A stretch of 64,000 nt of DNA from a virus (IMGVR_UViG_3300022752_000036:31646-95645); one strand, 5' to 3'; numbered from the stretch's first letter, positions 34,554 through 43,774 are shown. Notes: generated from the sequence alone by a model not told the origin. Translations and numbers: made by a program.

Positions 34554-36944
34554 TTAACCAATTATGGTAAATGTGCCCTTCATTGATGAATGGAATTGAC
34601 ATATATAATACAAAGTATTTGGAGCATCAGCAGGAACAATCCATTTAATTCCTCCGACATCGTCTCCATTATTAGTTACTCCAGAATTATATTGATCACC
34701 TGTTCCAATTGTTTGTGCTGTTTTAATCCAGAATGGATGCCCTGCAGCATTTACTGTAAAGAAATATGCTTGTCCACGAACCAAGGTTAGTGTTGGATTG
34801 TCTAATCCATTTATTGTATAAGCTCCAGAACCAGTATTTACTACTTGATAATTTTGAATAATTGCTATTCCATCCGCCCCAGTTGGTCCTGTTGGACCTG
34901 TAGGACCACCTGATGGACCTGTTGGACCTGTAGGACCTGTTGCTCCTGTTATACCTGCTCCAGTAGCCCCTGTTGCGCCTGCTGCACCTGTTGGTCCTGT
35001 TGCGCCTGCTGGGCCTGTAGGACCTTGAATGCTTGATCCATTTGCACCAGTTGGTCCTGTTGCGCCAGTTGGACCTGTTGCGCCAGTTACGCCTGCTGCA
35101 CCAGTTGGTCCTGTTGCGCCTGCTGGGCCTTGAATACTTCCTACATTTGTCCAGGCTGAACCTGTCCAAACATATAGGTTGCCTTGAATTAAATATCCAT
35201 CTCCAAGCTGACCAGTTGGTTTTGCAGTTTGTAATTCTGCTAAAGTATTATATGTTCCTAATATTTTAACGCTTGTTCCATCTGCACCAGCAACTCCTGT
35301 TGCTCCCGTAGGGCCTGTTGCACCTGTTGGTCCTGTTGGGCCAGCAACGGTTGATGCTGCACCTGTAGCACCAGTTGCACCAGCAGCTCCTGTTGGGCCT
35401 TGCTTAAGAGTAAAATTAAGAACTAAATCTGTTGTTGTTCCACTATTTTGAATTGCAGAAGTACCTGTTGGTCCAGTATCTGTGACTGTTCCTATTGTTA
35501 TTGTTGTTGGTCCTGCTGGACCAGTAGCTCCTGTTGGACCTTGTTTAAGAGTAAAGTTTAATATAGCAGCATCAGTAGTTCCACTATTTGTAACTGTTGC
35601 GTTTCCAGTTGGACCTGTGGATGTTACTGTTCCAACATTAACTGTTGCTACTACTCCAGTAGGTCCTGTAGGTCCTGTTGGACCTTGTTGCAAAGTAAAA
35701 TTAAGTAATGCATTTTGAGATGTTCCAGCATTTGTAACTGATGGCGTTCCAGTAGGACCAGTTGCTGTTGTTGTTCCGACTGAAATTGTAGCAGGACCTG
35801 TGGCTCCAGTTGGACCTTGAAATTGTCCAGCATCTACCCATACTGTTCCGTCCCATACATACAAATGCAAATCTGTTAATACAATCCACGAATCACCATT
35901 TGTATTTCCTGTTGAAGGAAGTGCAGCAACATTTGCTTTTGTTCCTTTAATATTAATTGATCTTCCAGCCGCTCCTGTTGGGCCTGTTGCTCCAGTAACG
36001 CCTGTAGCTCCTGTTGGGCCAACTGCTCCAGTAGGGCCTGTAAATCTTCCGCCATTAACCCATGCTGTTCCACTCCATATATATAATTCGCTTGTATCTT
36101 GAACTAAATATGTAGCCCCTAAAGGACCTGATACTGGAAGTGCTGCTAAATTAGCAACTGTTCCTTGTAAAGTAAGTGATTGTCCAGTAGCGCCTGTTGC
36201 TCCAGTTGGGCCTGTTGCACCTGCAACGCCATTTGCTCCTGCAGCACCTGTAGGCCCAGTTGCGCCTGATGAGCCTGAAGTTCCTGGATTACCAATTACA
36301 GCAAAAACCCAATCTGCTAAAGTTCCAGATCCATTTTTAGTATCTACGCTTACTGATATGCTTACATTTTTAACAACTTGTGTAATTATACCTTCTACAT
36401 AAGTTGTAACATTAAGAGGATTAATTACACGAACTCTTTGTCCTGCTGTATATGCTCCGCTATTGTTTACATAAAATACTTTTAGACCAGTGCTCACTTG
36501 AATAGATGTTGTTGATGTTACATCTGAGTATCCTGCTCCCGTTGCGCCCGTGGTTCCTCCGCCACCAGTTCCAGCTGAAAGGGTACCAGACATGTCTATT
36601 CCAGATATTGTAAGAGAAAAACAATTTGGAGTGGTTGTCACTGCTGCAATTGATTCTCCTGCAGCCAATATCAATGAATGCTCTAGTCTTAAAGTTGTAT
36701 TATTTGGAACATTTACATTTCCATAAAGAGTATATGGATCAAGACTTGATCTGTTTACATTATAAAGGTTTATTACCTGATCACCATTTTCACCAAGCAA
36801 GAATATGCTAAATGGTAATGTTGAACCACTAAAATTTGTTACAGTAAACTCTTTAATAATAATTGGAGATACTGCAGTGTATATTTTTGCTGGTGATGAA
36901 GGTATTAATGATGGTCCAGCAAATCTAATTGGAGCATATGACAT
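34554..36944 (-). CDS. collagen-like tail fibre 2 with C-terminal cupredoxin-like domain
   Basis: 796 residues. A beta N-terminal anchor (1-130) is followed by Gly-X-Y runs broken by two kinds of repeated beta module: three 'VANLAALP ... LYVWDG' modules and three '[11 protein letters not shown] ... LNFTLKQ' modules. The last ~100 residues (695-796) form a cupredoxin-like domain: His736 in AAGHPFWIK, and Cys782, His785, Met788 in [12 protein letters not shown], the spacing of amicyanin-type blue-copper sites. The preceding Tyr/Phe-rich strands fit the Greek key. It would place a metal-binding head at the fibre end. A paralogous head occurs in the fibre at 53822-55255. Confidence 0.82.
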   Translation of the reverse strand: MSYAPIRFAGPSLIPSSPAKIYTAVSPIIIKEFTVTNFSGSTLPFSIFLLGENGDQVINLYNVNRSSLDPYTLYGNVNVPNNTTLRLEHSLILAAGESIAAVTTTPNCFSLTISGIDMSGTLSAGTGGGGTTGATGAGYSDVTSTTSIQVSTGLKVFYVNNSGAYTAGQRVRVINPLNVTTYVEGIITQVVKNVSISVSVDTKNGSGTLADWVFAVIGNPGTSGSSGATGPTGAAGANGVAGATGPTGATGATGQSLTLQGTVANLAALPVSGPLGATYLVQDTSELYIWSGTAWVNGGRFTGPTGAVGPTGATGVTGATGPTGAAGRSINIKGTKANVAALPSTGNTNGDSWIVLTDLHLYVWDGTVWVDAGQFQGPTGATGPATISVGTTTATGPTGTPSVTNAGTSQNALLNFTLQQGPTGPTGPTGVVATVNVGTVTSTGPTGNATVTNSGTTDAAILNFTLKQGPTGATGPAGPTTITIGTVTDTGPTGTSAIQNSGTTTDLVLNFTLKQGPTGAAGATGATGAASTVAGPTGPTGATGPTGATGVAGADGTSVKILGTYNTLAELQTAKPTGQLGDGYLIQGNLYVWTGSAWTNVGSIQGPAGATGPTGAAGVTGATGPTGATGPTGANGSSIQGPTGPAGATGPTGAAGATGATGAGITGATGPTGPTGPSGGPTGPTGPTGADGIAIIQNYQVVNTGSGAYTINGLDNPTLTLVRGQAYFFTVNAAGHPFWIKTAQTIGTGDQYNSGVTNNGDDVGGIKWIVPADAPNTLYYICQFHSSMKGTFTIIG

Positions 36945-36958
36945 TAGCTAAACCTCCC

Positions 36959-37675
36959 TTAGACTATAGACCACTTAGATATTAGATCCTTTTCAACAGT
37001 TTCATATTCAGAAAACTGTAAGGCTCTATCATAAATCAGAAATTCTCCAATTTTAAAGTTGCCATAGCTAGAAACATATCTTCCTATTGCTTGTCCAGTC
37101 ATTGAAGCAACTGAACCTGCAGATACTGCACGAGAAACTTCTACTCTATTTCTTCTTACTGTTCTTTGGTTGTTTGTAAGATCATAAACCATGGTATAAA
37201 TTTCTGTTGTTCCAGATGCAGCAGCGGTTACTATAGAACCTTGATCATCATTATAAAATCCAAATCGATGTGTATTTGCAGTTAAATTTCCTGCAAATAA
37301 ATTTGTTCTTGTTCCAGTATTTGTTCCGCCAAATATCCAAGTATTGTTATTGGCTGGTTTAGATGCAACATAAATAATTGTAAATGATTTTCCTGCAATA
37401 TATGCAAGTGTTTGATCAGAAAATGTCATAAAATCATCTGAACCATCAAACTGAAGTGCTCCTAGTCCTCCGAGACCAGTTGCAAGAAATAATGGCTTAT
37501 TTGCTTGTGTTGCTTGAACCATATGTCTAGATGCACCTGATTTATCGCTCCATTGTGAAACAAAATTGCTTCCATCTCTAATGCATGTAGCTGGTAGTGA
37601 AGCATCTAAATGTAGACGAAGACCTACTGTGGTAAATCTTGCTCTACGAAAATTTGAACGCTGATTAGGTAGCAA
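36959..37675 (-). CDS. LamG/ConA-like adhesin, 238 aa
   Basis: Compact ConA-like lectin fold covering almost the whole protein: GLRLHLDASLPATCIRDG, VSQWSDKSGASRHMVQ, ALQFDGSDDFMTFSD, FTIIYVASKP and the closing strand FKIGEFLIYDRALQFSEYE. This is the standard order of single-domain LamG proteins. It precedes a possible tail-fibre chaperone pair and follows the collagen-like gene cluster. Probably a fibre-tip or virion-surface sugar-binding protein. No catalytic residues are recognised. Confidence 0.75.
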   Translation of the reverse strand: MLPNQRSNFRRARFTTVGLRLHLDASLPATCIRDGSNFVSQWSDKSGASRHMVQATQANKPLFLATGLGGLGALQFDGSDDFMTFSDQTLAYIAGKSFTIIYVASKPANNNTWIFGGTNTGTRTNLFAGNLTANTHRFGFYNDDQGSIVTAAASGTTEIYTMVYDLTNNQRTVRRNRVEVSRAVSAGSVASMTGQAIGRYVSSYGNFKIGEFLIYDRALQFSEYETVEKDLISKWSIV

Positions 37676-38119
37676 TTAATTATCTCCTGTTCCACCGTAA
37701 ACTACTGGTTTTTCAGGCCATGTTACTTCTGAAATACTTGAATAAGACTTAAGTAGCTCTAGTTTATCTCTATAGTTTTTCCAAGCTTGTTTATGTGCTG
37801 AAGAAAGATCTTCTTTTGTATCAAGACCTTCTGTTGAAATTAATTCAAATTCAATATGTGCAAGAAGTTCATCTTTTTTATCATCTACAGATAAAATTTC
37901 TTTCTTAACAACATATACTTTTCCGCTTTTAATATAAGGCTCACAAAAAACAAGTCTTTCATTTGCTGAATTAAATTCAATATGATCTACTACTTCTTTA
38001 ACATTATTTTCTATAAGAAAATCTTTGTAATCGCCATTAGCTGGAAAAGAAGTAGCAGGGAATAGGATTGCCAGTTCTCCAACACTAACTACTTGATTAT
38101 TTTCAACTATTGCGTACAT
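37676..38119 (-). CDS. tail fibre assembly-like protein, 147 aa
   Basis: The opening MYAIVENNQVVSVGELAILF is typical of phage tail-fibre assembly/chaperone proteins, in which a short beta domain is followed by a long helical part (here AHIEFELISTEGL, AHKQAWKNYRDKLELL). It ends with a Pro/Gly tail. It starts just downstream of a tail-fibre gene. The role would be folding or attachment of an adjacent fibre. The helical zone resembles the PF16778-type protein at 41764-42171 but lacks the full DWT motif. Confidence 0.6.
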   Translation of the reverse strand: MYAIVENNQVVSVGELAILFPATSFPANGDYKDFLIENNVKEVVDHIEFNSANERLVFCEPYIKSGKVYVVKKEILSVDDKKDELLAHIEFELISTEGLDTKEDLSSAHKQAWKNYRDKLELLKSYSSISEVTWPEKPVVYGGTGDN

Positions 38120-38140
38120 GATTCTCCTTTAAACTATTTA

Positions 38141-38578
38141 TTAAACGTATAGATCGGCGAATGCATATCCACCATAAATTGTTGTTCCACCGTCTCTTGT
38201 GTAGAAGTTTAGAAGTGTTGTATTTGTTGATAGAAGTGGTGCAACGTTTGCTGCTCCGCCACCATCCCACTTAACTCCTCCAGGCCAAGTGACTGTATAT
38301 GAGCCACCATTTTTAATTTCTACTTGCCAAAATGCTGCTTTTGCTGTTGATGGGAAATTTGAAAATACAACTGTTAAGTTTCCATTAGCATTGATTCTGA
38401 AAACTCCTGCTGTAGCAAGATTGCATGTAGCTGTTCCTCCAGCGTTGATAGTTCCTCTATCTGAATATTCAACTGGTATGTTGAAATATGTATATCCTTG
38501 ACCATTGATTGGTGCTTGAAGATATGTATATGTCCACAAAGCTGGCGTTACTGCAGCTGGTGTCATTGATACTGGCAT
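38141..38578 (-). CDS. virion structural protein, 145 aa, beta-rich
   Basis: Single-domain beta protein with the pattern GNLTVVFSNFPSTAKAAFWQ, then SYTVTWPGGVKWDGGGA and NFYTRDGGTTIYGGYA. This domain recurs in tail-fibre proteins of aquatic phages, often at the C-terminus of large fibres. Here it stands alone next to a polyglycine adhesin. AAGGAG precedes ATG. Function probably structural or adhesive; family name not certain. Confidence 0.65.
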   Translation of the reverse strand: MPVSMTPAAVTPALWTYTYLQAPINGQGYTYFNIPVEYSDRGTINAGGTATCNLATAGVFRINANGNLTVVFSNFPSTAKAAFWQVEIKNGGSYTVTWPGGVKWDGGGAANVAPLLSTNTTLLNFYTRDGGTTIYGGYAFADLYV

Positions 38579-38592
38579 TTTATTCTCCTTGT

Positions 38593-39528
38593 TTAGCTTG
38601 ACTTGATGTAATATGTAATTATGCAGATACCACTTCCGCCGTTGTTTCCGCCTCCGCCGCCTCCGCCTGAGCCTGTATTAGGTGTTGCGTCTGCTCTAGG
38701 TGTTCCTACGTAGTCTCCGTGACCTGTTCCTCCACCGTTAGATCCTCCGCCGCCTGAAGCTCTTCCAGATCCTCCGCCTCCGCCTGCAAGACCAAATTCT
38801 CCAGCGCCGCCTTTACCGCCCATTGGGTGTCTTCCAGAGTCATTTGAGTTTGCCCAACCTGGGCCACCACCTGAAGAACCTTCAGAAGCATATCTACTTC
38901 CACCAAAATATCCAGAGTATCCTCCAGAGTTTGGCATAACTAGTCCGTATTCTCCAGCTCCGTTAGCTCCACCGCCGCCTCCGCCAGCGCCCCAAGAATT
39001 AACCCAGGCACCTTGTCCTCCGCCACCTGAGCCTCTTCCTGTAATGTTCTGTGCTCCAGGGCCGCAGTCTCCTGACTGCCCATCGCCTTGTGTAGAACCT
39101 CCACCATATGCAACCATATAAAATGGCTGACCGCTAGTTCCGAATGTTGAGTTACCACCTTGATTGTTGCATGATCCGCCATTTGCAATTCCTATTGAAA
39201 TAGAAGAGTTTACTGGAACTGAAGATATGTCAAGTTTTCTTCTTAGAAGCTGTCCTGCTCCTCCACCACCGTGATTTGTTGATCCATTAGAGCATCCGCC
39301 GCCTCCGCCGCCTCCAACTAGTAGAACATCAATGTATGGAGCACTATTAACTGGTCTTGTCCAAACTCCGCTACTTAGAATTGATACTTGATATGAGTTA
39401 TAAAATCCTGAAAGGTTTGCAGCAATCAAAGGAACCGCAACAGATGTTGACAATGTTGTTGTTGCGCTTTGTATTTCTGTATCTAGTCCTGGGACATAAA
39501 TTTGATTAATCGTTCCATATGTTGGCAT
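38593..39528 (-). CDS. polyglycine adhesin 1 (glycine-rich tail protein)
   Basis: 311 residues. A helical/beta N-terminal anchor (1-75) ends in a strand-rich segment (GVWTRPVNSAPYIDVLLVGG). From residue ~75 to the end the protein is a succession of glycine runs (GGGGGGG, GGGGGGANGAG, GSGGGGGGGN) separated by short Tyr/Phe/Ser stretches, ending in IITYYI. This is the glycine-rich domain family of phage adhesins, comparable in principle to polyglycine-II host-range tips such as T2-type gp38. Host range may be set by the loops. Paralogue at 40054-41055. Confidence 0.8.
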   Translation of the reverse strand: MPTYGTINQIYVPGLDTEIQSATTTLSTSVAVPLIAANLSGFYNSYQVSILSSGVWTRPVNSAPYIDVLLVGGGGGGGCSNGSTNHGGGGAGQLLRRKLDISSVPVNSSISIGIANGGSCNNQGGNSTFGTSGQPFYMVAYGGGSTQGDGQSGDCGPGAQNITGRGSGGGGQGAWVNSWGAGGGGGGANGAGEYGLVMPNSGGYSGYFGGSRYASEGSSGGGPGWANSNDSGRHPMGGKGGAGEFGLAGGGGGSGRASGGGGSNGGGTGHGDYVGTPRADATPNTGSGGGGGGGNNGGSGICIITYYIKSS

Positions 39529-39773
39529 TATTGTACCTCTATCTCAATATAATCATCTAATCCTCTATGCTCTGGCAATGGTCTTAGATGTTCTGGTGCT
39601 GTAAACTTATTACCTTCTAACTTCCACATTATACCTGGTTGTGGATTGTATTCTGTAATATCAATTCTTTCAAGTTGAGACCAGTCTGGATGCTCTGCAA
39701 TAAAATCTTCATCAGCAACAATAACATTACCTATTACATTGTCTGGTGTTAGGAGTGCCCATGTTCTTGACAT
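39528..39773 (-). CDS. small fibre-associated protein, 81 aa
   Basis: Short protein with opening MSRTWALLTPDNVIGNVIVA followed by WSQLERIDITEYNPQPGIMW, a layout seen in small proteins of phage tail-fibre operons. It lies with the next gene between two polyglycine adhesin genes. Stop/start overlaps on both sides indicate coupled translation. Likely an assembly or attachment partner of the adhesins; no family is certain. Confidence 0.55.
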   Translation of the reverse strand: MSRTWALLTPDNVIGNVIVADEDFIAEHPDWSQLERIDITEYNPQPGIMWKLEGNKFTAPEHLRPLPEHRGLDDYIEIEVQ

Positions 39774-40051
39774 TACTCATTACCTCCTGCTAGTTCATCT
39801 GCAACTGGCTCAAGAATTTCAACTAGATGTTCTGGAATAACTGGTGGAATTGAAGGTGGAGTATAGTGTGTCCACTCTTCTGTATCTTTATTATATGTTG
39901 ATTGAGGTCCTGGCTTTGTTTCCCAGTCTGTGTAATCAAACCAAACTTTATCTTTGTAGTCAGGCATATCATTAATAACATCTAAACTTCTTACATTTAG
40001 AACATTATAGACGGTGCCGTCTTCATTTAAAAATACTACGTCTCTAAACAT
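39773..40051 (-). CDS. small fibre-associated protein, 92 aa
   Basis: Starts with MFRDVVFLNEDGTVYNVLNV and continues with VWFDYTDWETKPGPQSTYNK, a beta-hairpin-rich layout parallel to the neighbouring 81-residue protein (both have an early 'V.NVI/L' strand and a W..Y..KPGP/PQPG turn), so the two may be diverged copies. The C-terminal part is Pro/Glu-rich and disordered. Function unknown; context suggests an adhesin partner. Confidence 0.55.
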   Translation of the reverse strand: MFRDVVFLNEDGTVYNVLNVRSLDVINDMPDYKDKVWFDYTDWETKPGPQSTYNKDTEEWTHYTPPSIPPVIPEHLVEILEPVADELAGGNE

Positions 40052-40053
40052 AA

Positions 40054-41055
40054 TTACGCTTTAACGTACCATTCAATTATGGCTACGCCGCTACCTCCTC
40101 TGTTTCCTCCGCCGCCTGAGTGGTTATTTCCTCCACCACCAGCGCCTGTTCCATTTCTACCTTCTCCGCCCCAATTATCGACTGTCTGAGATCCTCCAGC
40201 GCCACCGCCTGCTGATCCTCCGCCACCAGCGCCGCCTCCGCCACCGCCTCCGCCTGCAAGACCGTACATTCCAATTCCACCACGTCCGCCACATCCAATC
40301 CAAGATGTCCAGCTATGGTTACTTCCATGTCCTCCACCTGATGCACCTGGACCCCAACCAAATCCTCCTGGGTATCCTGCAGCACCACGACCATTTTGCA
40401 ATGTTGTATTAATAGCATTTTGTCCAGCGTCGCCAGCTCCGCCACCGCCACCGCCTGCTCCATACTGATAGTCTCCGCCTGCGCCTCCGCCACCGCCTGA
40501 GCCTCCACCAGTCATATTTCCCATTCCTTGACCCATTGATCCGCTGTTTCCGCTATTACCAGTTCCGTATGGATATCCTCCACCGCCACCGCCGTATGCA
40601 ATACAATAATAAGCATTTCCATTTACACCAAATGTTGAGTTTCCTCCATTGTTACCATTTGAGTTTCCAGTTACTGCTGGTCCGCCATTACCAATTGTTA
40701 CTGGAATTGTTCCGCCAACTGGAACTGCAGAAATGTCTAACCATCTTTCAATTAATTGTCCTGCTCCGCCGCCACCTGAACCATTGTGTGACCATGAATA
40801 ACCGCATCCACCTGAACCGCCACCGCCAATAAGTATTAGTTTAATGGCTGGTCCTGAGTTTGCTGGTCTTGTCCAGTTTCCTGAGCTATATATTCTTGTT
40901 TCTCTAGGAAGATACATTGAACTAACACCACCAGCAGCGATTGCTTCTGCTGTGATTCCAGCATTCAAACCAGCTGTAATTGCAGCATTAATAGTTGTCG
41001 ACAACCCTGGTAGATATGTTGACTGTGTCGACGTGTTGACTGATACGTTAGTCAT
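40054..41055 (-). CDS. polyglycine adhesin 2
   Basis: 333-residue paralogue of the protein at 38593-39528. Both have a ~75-residue anchor containing a YLPGL/YVPGL motif and GNWTRPANSGP, then VLLVGGGG-type strands and long glycine-run repeats (GGGSGGGGGAGGD, AGGGGGGGGAGGGGS), ending in a short strand with IIEWYV. The glycine loops differ in sequence and order from those of the paralogue. The two copies, each with loops of free length, look like alternative or paired receptor-binding tips. Confidence 0.8.
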   Translation of the reverse strand: MTNVSVNTSTQSTYLPGLSTTINAAITAGLNAGITAEAIAAGGVSSMYLPRETRIYSSGNWTRPANSGPAIKLILIGGGGSGGCGYSWSHNGSGGGGAGQLIERWLDISAVPVGGTIPVTIGNGGPAVTGNSNGNNGGNSTFGVNGNAYYCIAYGGGGGGYPYGTGNSGNSGSMGQGMGNMTGGGSGGGGGAGGDYQYGAGGGGGGAGDAGQNAINTTLQNGRGAAGYPGGFGWGPGASGGGHGSNHSWTSWIGCGGRGGIGMYGLAGGGGGGGGAGGGGSAGGGAGGSQTVDNWGGEGRNGTGAGGGGNNHSGGGGNRGGSGVAIIEWYVKA

Positions 41056-41071
41056 TTAATTACTCCTTAAA

Positions 41072-41392
41072 TCAAGATGTTGTTATTTTTACGCCAGAGA
41101 TAAACATTGAAACTGCTGAGTTATTTGATGCAGTTACTAGAATGCTTTCTGCTGTATTGAGAACTTGCTTAATGTCTAGTGTTAAAAATGTTTGTGGAGG
41201 TAGGCTTAGCTGATATGCCAAGAATACTCCTGCCATTTTAACATTGAATGTCTGTGCGACAAGTGTAAGATTTTGCACTGTAATTGATGTAATTACATCT
41301 GTCTCTGCTGCTGGAACTGTCCAAACACCTGTTTCGGCATTTGTCAAAATTCCTGCATAAAAACGTGCTGGCAAACTGACTGTTGTTGGCAT
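41072..41392 (-). CDS. small beta-rich virion protein, 106 aa
   Basis: Single beta-domain protein (TDVITSITVQNLTLVAQTFN, LAYQLSLPPQTFLTLDIKQV) of the kind used as fibre or adhesin accessory domains in phages. It is encoded between the polyglycine adhesin and the short MPDY-type helical protein. A similar pattern ([14 protein letters not shown] ... [15 protein letters not shown]) is visible in the N-terminal anchor of the collagen-like fibre at 34554-36944, suggesting a shared attachment module. Function unknown. Confidence 0.55.
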   Translation of the reverse strand: MPTTVSLPARFYAGILTNAETGVWTVPAAETDVITSITVQNLTLVAQTFNVKMAGVFLAYQLSLPPQTFLTLDIKQVLNTAESILVTASNNSAVSMFISGVKITTS

Positions 41393-41393
41393 T

Positions 41394-41726
41394 TTATATT
41401 ACTCCCATGTTCTGATAAATTGTAAAGTTATTTAATTCATTTGCAACAGCTGCTACTTGTGTTGCTCCTGCTGCTGCTACCGCAGCTACTTGTGTACTTC
41501 CTGCTGATGTAACTGTTGTGACTGCGCCAGTTACTGCAGTTGAGATATCGTTGAGTTTTGTATTTGTAGCTGCCAAAACATCGTTGACTCCCAAAAGATT
41601 TCCCATTGATTCAATTGCTTTTGCTAAATAAACCAATTCTTGTGCGCCAAGGGTGGATCCGCTAAGGGCTGAGACCTTAGTCTTAAAAAGATCTACCTGT
41701 GCTGTTAAACTTGCATAATCTGGCAT
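41394..41726 (-). CDS. MPDY-type helical fibre anchor protein, 110 aa
   Basis: Helical protein that begins MPDYASLTAQVDLFKTKVSA; the first ~50 residues match the N-terminus of the fibre at 43103-43774 (MPDYSSLSSQITQFKTAASA, then LANAL-type helices and LGVxD). The end is a coiled coil (VTTVTSAGSTQVAAVAAAGA). AGGTGAT precedes ATG. The shared N-terminus suggests a common docking surface on the tail; this copy carries no receptor-binding part. Confidence 0.6.
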   Translation of the reverse strand: MPDYASLTAQVDLFKTKVSALSGSTLGAQELVYLAKAIESMGNLLGVNDVLAATNTKLNDISTAVTGAVTTVTSAGSTQVAAVAAAGATQVAAVANELNNFTIYQNMGVI

Positions 41727-41763
41727 TATTTCATCACCTCTGTATTAGTATAGCATAACAACA

Positions 41764-42171
41764 TTATAATGTAGGCTCTACTGGGTAGACTATATTATGA
41801 TTTGTTACTGTTTCTGGAAGGTCTCTAAGAGCTTGTCTATAAACCCTCCATTCTTCTCTTTTTTCCTCAGACATAGGAGCAGTTTCGGTCCAGTCTGATA
41901 ATTTTAATAGGCTGTCTCTTCTAGCTCTGGCAACATTTAAAGCCCCTGTATATTCAATTGCCGCTTCCCACTCTGCATATTCTTCTTCAGTCATAGCACG
42001 TGGATTTCCATTATTATAAATTAGATGCTTTGTATCTGGAAATAGAGAATCTACCTCATACCATACTGAGCCATCTTCTGTATTACGAGTTGGCTTTTCT
42101 AGTGCTTGAGAGGTTTCAACCTGAATTCCTTCTCCATTAAATCTAGCGTATAGCTTTATTCCGTCATCCAT
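41764..42171 (-). CDS. phage tail assembly chaperone (PF16778-like)
   Basis: 135 residues. The C-terminal ~45 residues match the tail-fibre assembly chaperone domain: RRDSLLKLSDWTETAPMSEE, then REEWRVYRQALRDLPE, the hallmark DWT...WxxYRQxLRDLP pattern. The N-terminal part is a short beta module (LYARFNGEGIQVETSQ). Such proteins help fold or attach the neighbouring fibre; the next gene downstream in transcription codes for MPDY-type protein and the upstream for a fibre. Stop/start overlap with the fibre gene at 42171. Confidence 0.8.
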   Translation of the reverse strand: MDDGIKLYARFNGEGIQVETSQALEKPTRNTEDGSVWYEVDSLFPDTKHLIYNNGNPRAMTEEEYAEWEAAIEYTGALNVARARRDSLLKLSDWTETAPMSEEKREEWRVYRQALRDLPETVTNHNIVYPVEPTL

Positions 42172-43103
42172 TATCTATCTCCATATAGTGTTGCTGCATG
42201 ATTCCAAATCTTATAAGAATCAATTGTTGATGTATAGTTAGCATTATTTACTTCTGCATAAGTTAATGCTGCTTGAGTTAGTCTCAAATCTGGCTGAACA
42301 AAGTTATTTGACCCAGTAAATGTTCCTTGTAGGTTATAGAATGCATTATTTTCATTCCAGTGATACTGGTTTCCTGTATCAGTCCAGTAGTAAAATGTAT
42401 TACATAGAAGGACTACGCAAGATTCTCCAGCATTTAAAGTAAAGCTTCCTGAAATACCAGCATTTGTTGGGCTACCGCCTGTATATGTAGCAAGGTTTGT
42501 CCATGACATGCCGTTAGCTGCTGAATATTTTGTTCCTGTTGTGTATGTTGGTCTTCCAACTTGAAGACCTGCACCATCGTATCCGCTGCACCAATATGTT
42601 GATATTAGTCCCCATACTGAAACTGTTTGTTGAGTTGTTCCAAAGTTTCTAAGGAACATCACACGAGAACCGAAAGGTCCATAGCAGGTAGTTCTTGGGT
42701 GCGTATGCATACGTGAATTTGATGTCCCGCACATATTATTTGTTGCAAAATCTAAACGCTTATAAGCGGCAGACCAGAATGACTTTCTGTTTTCATTCAT
42801 ATTTCTATATCCACCTAAAGCATACCAAAATGCTCTTTCAGCATCCCATGGCTGTGTTCCAGTTAAATATGTGTAGAAGTTTGTCCAGTCATCTGAGTTA
42901 TCCCATGAATAGTTATTCATGAAAGCATTTCCACGATGATTTACAGAATAAATAGAAGGAATAGTATATGGTCTTCTTGATCCATCTGTTACCTCTTTAA
43001 ATACATCTAGAGCTGGAGTTATTCCAAGTGAGGCTGCTGTTATCCCCAAAGAGCTTGAAGAAATTCCATTTGTTTGTAAATATAAAGAATCATAATTTGC
43101 CAT
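42171..43103 (-). CDS. tail fibre / receptor-binding protein, 310 aa
   Basis: Started at ATG 43103, which overlaps the preceding stop as TAATG. Aromatic-rich protein (many Trp, Tyr, Asn), predicted beta: SWDNSDDWTNFYTYLTGTQP, NFGTTQQTVSVWGLI and SGSFTLNAGESCVVLLCNTF. No family recognised. It is followed immediately by the PF16778-type chaperone, the usual neighbour of a fibre that needs assembly help. Probably a globular receptor-binding tip. Confidence 0.65.
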   Translation of the reverse strand: MANYDSLYLQTNGISSSSLGITAASLGITPALDVFKEVTDGSRRPYTIPSIYSVNHRGNAFMNNYSWDNSDDWTNFYTYLTGTQPWDAERAFWYALGGYRNMNENRKSFWSAAYKRLDFATNNMCGTSNSRMHTHPRTTCYGPFGSRVMFLRNFGTTQQTVSVWGLISTYWCSGYDGAGLQVGRPTYTTGTKYSAANGMSWTNLATYTGGSPTNAGISGSFTLNAGESCVVLLCNTFYYWTDTGNQYHWNENNAFYNLQGTFTGSNNFVQPDLRLTQAALTYAEVNNANYTSTIDSYKIWNHAATLYGDR

Positions 43104-43774
43104 TATAGTAGTACCCATCCTCTTGTAGCGTTAACATAAACTAAAGTAATTGAAGCTCCAGGTACGTTAACGATTAGATCTTCTTGTAGCCCTTGTATTC
43201 TTTCACTATTTCTTGCTATTGTAAATCCTGGTGTTGTTGTATTTACTGTTCCTCCTGTTGCTTCAACAAATTGAACTGTCATTCCTGCTGAAGGTCCTAA
43301 AGGTAGCGTTACTGTAATGCCTTGTGTTGTAATAAATCTTCTGTGACCATTTGCTGCAGTATATGAAGTATTTTGAAGTGCCCAGGCTGCTGGAACATTT
43401 GCAATTGATGTTTGAAGAGCAGATACTGTTGACTGAAGTGTTGTATATTGTGTTGAATTTGTAGAAACAAATCCTTCAATGTTTGTTACTTTACCTTCAA
43501 GTGTGGTGATCTTTCCTTCTGCAGTTGTTAATCTTGATCCATTAGTTCCACTATTAAATGCTGTAATTGCAGCATCTTTATTGGTATTAATAGTTGCTAC
43601 TCCATCAACTACCGCATTATTTATATCTGCAACTCCTAGTGTATTTGCTATTGAATTTAAAGCCGCTCCAACTAGTTGCAAATCGTTTGGGCTTAATGTG
43701 CCACTCGTCATAAGAGCTGATGCGGCAGTTTTAAACTGTGTGATCTGCGATGATAATGATGAGTAATCTGGCAT
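43103..43774 (-). CDS. MPDY-type fibre with coiled-coil shaft, 223 aa
   Basis: Three parts: an N-terminal MPDY helical anchor (1-60) shared with the protein at 41394-41726; a coiled coil with heptads (LTTAEGKITTLEGKVTNIEG, then YTTLQSTVSALQTSI, about 80-125); and a C-terminal beta tip (ITVTLPLGPSAGMTVQFVEA). The C-terminal tip resembles small trimeric fibre caps also found at the end of the 53822-55255 fibre (VTITIPNDVGDTIF...GSYFEIRQMGTGQV). Probably a short trimeric fibre. Confidence 0.7.
   Translation of the reverse strand: MPDYSSLSSQITQFKTAASALMTSGTLSPNDLQLVGAALNSIANTLGVADINNAVVDGVATINTNKDAAITAFNSGTNGSRLTTAEGKITTLEGKVTNIEGFVSTNSTQYTTLQSTVSALQTSIANVPAAWALQNTSYTAANGHRRFITTQGITVTLPLGPSAGMTVQFVEATGGTVNTTTPGFTIARNSERIQGLQEDLIVNVPGASITLVYVNATRGWVLL

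Noticed and set aside
38593-41055. Frameshift or low-complexity assembly error in glycine-rich genes
   Set aside because: Both frames stay open over 310-333 codons with proper anchors and end strands, and the two copies are different from each other.
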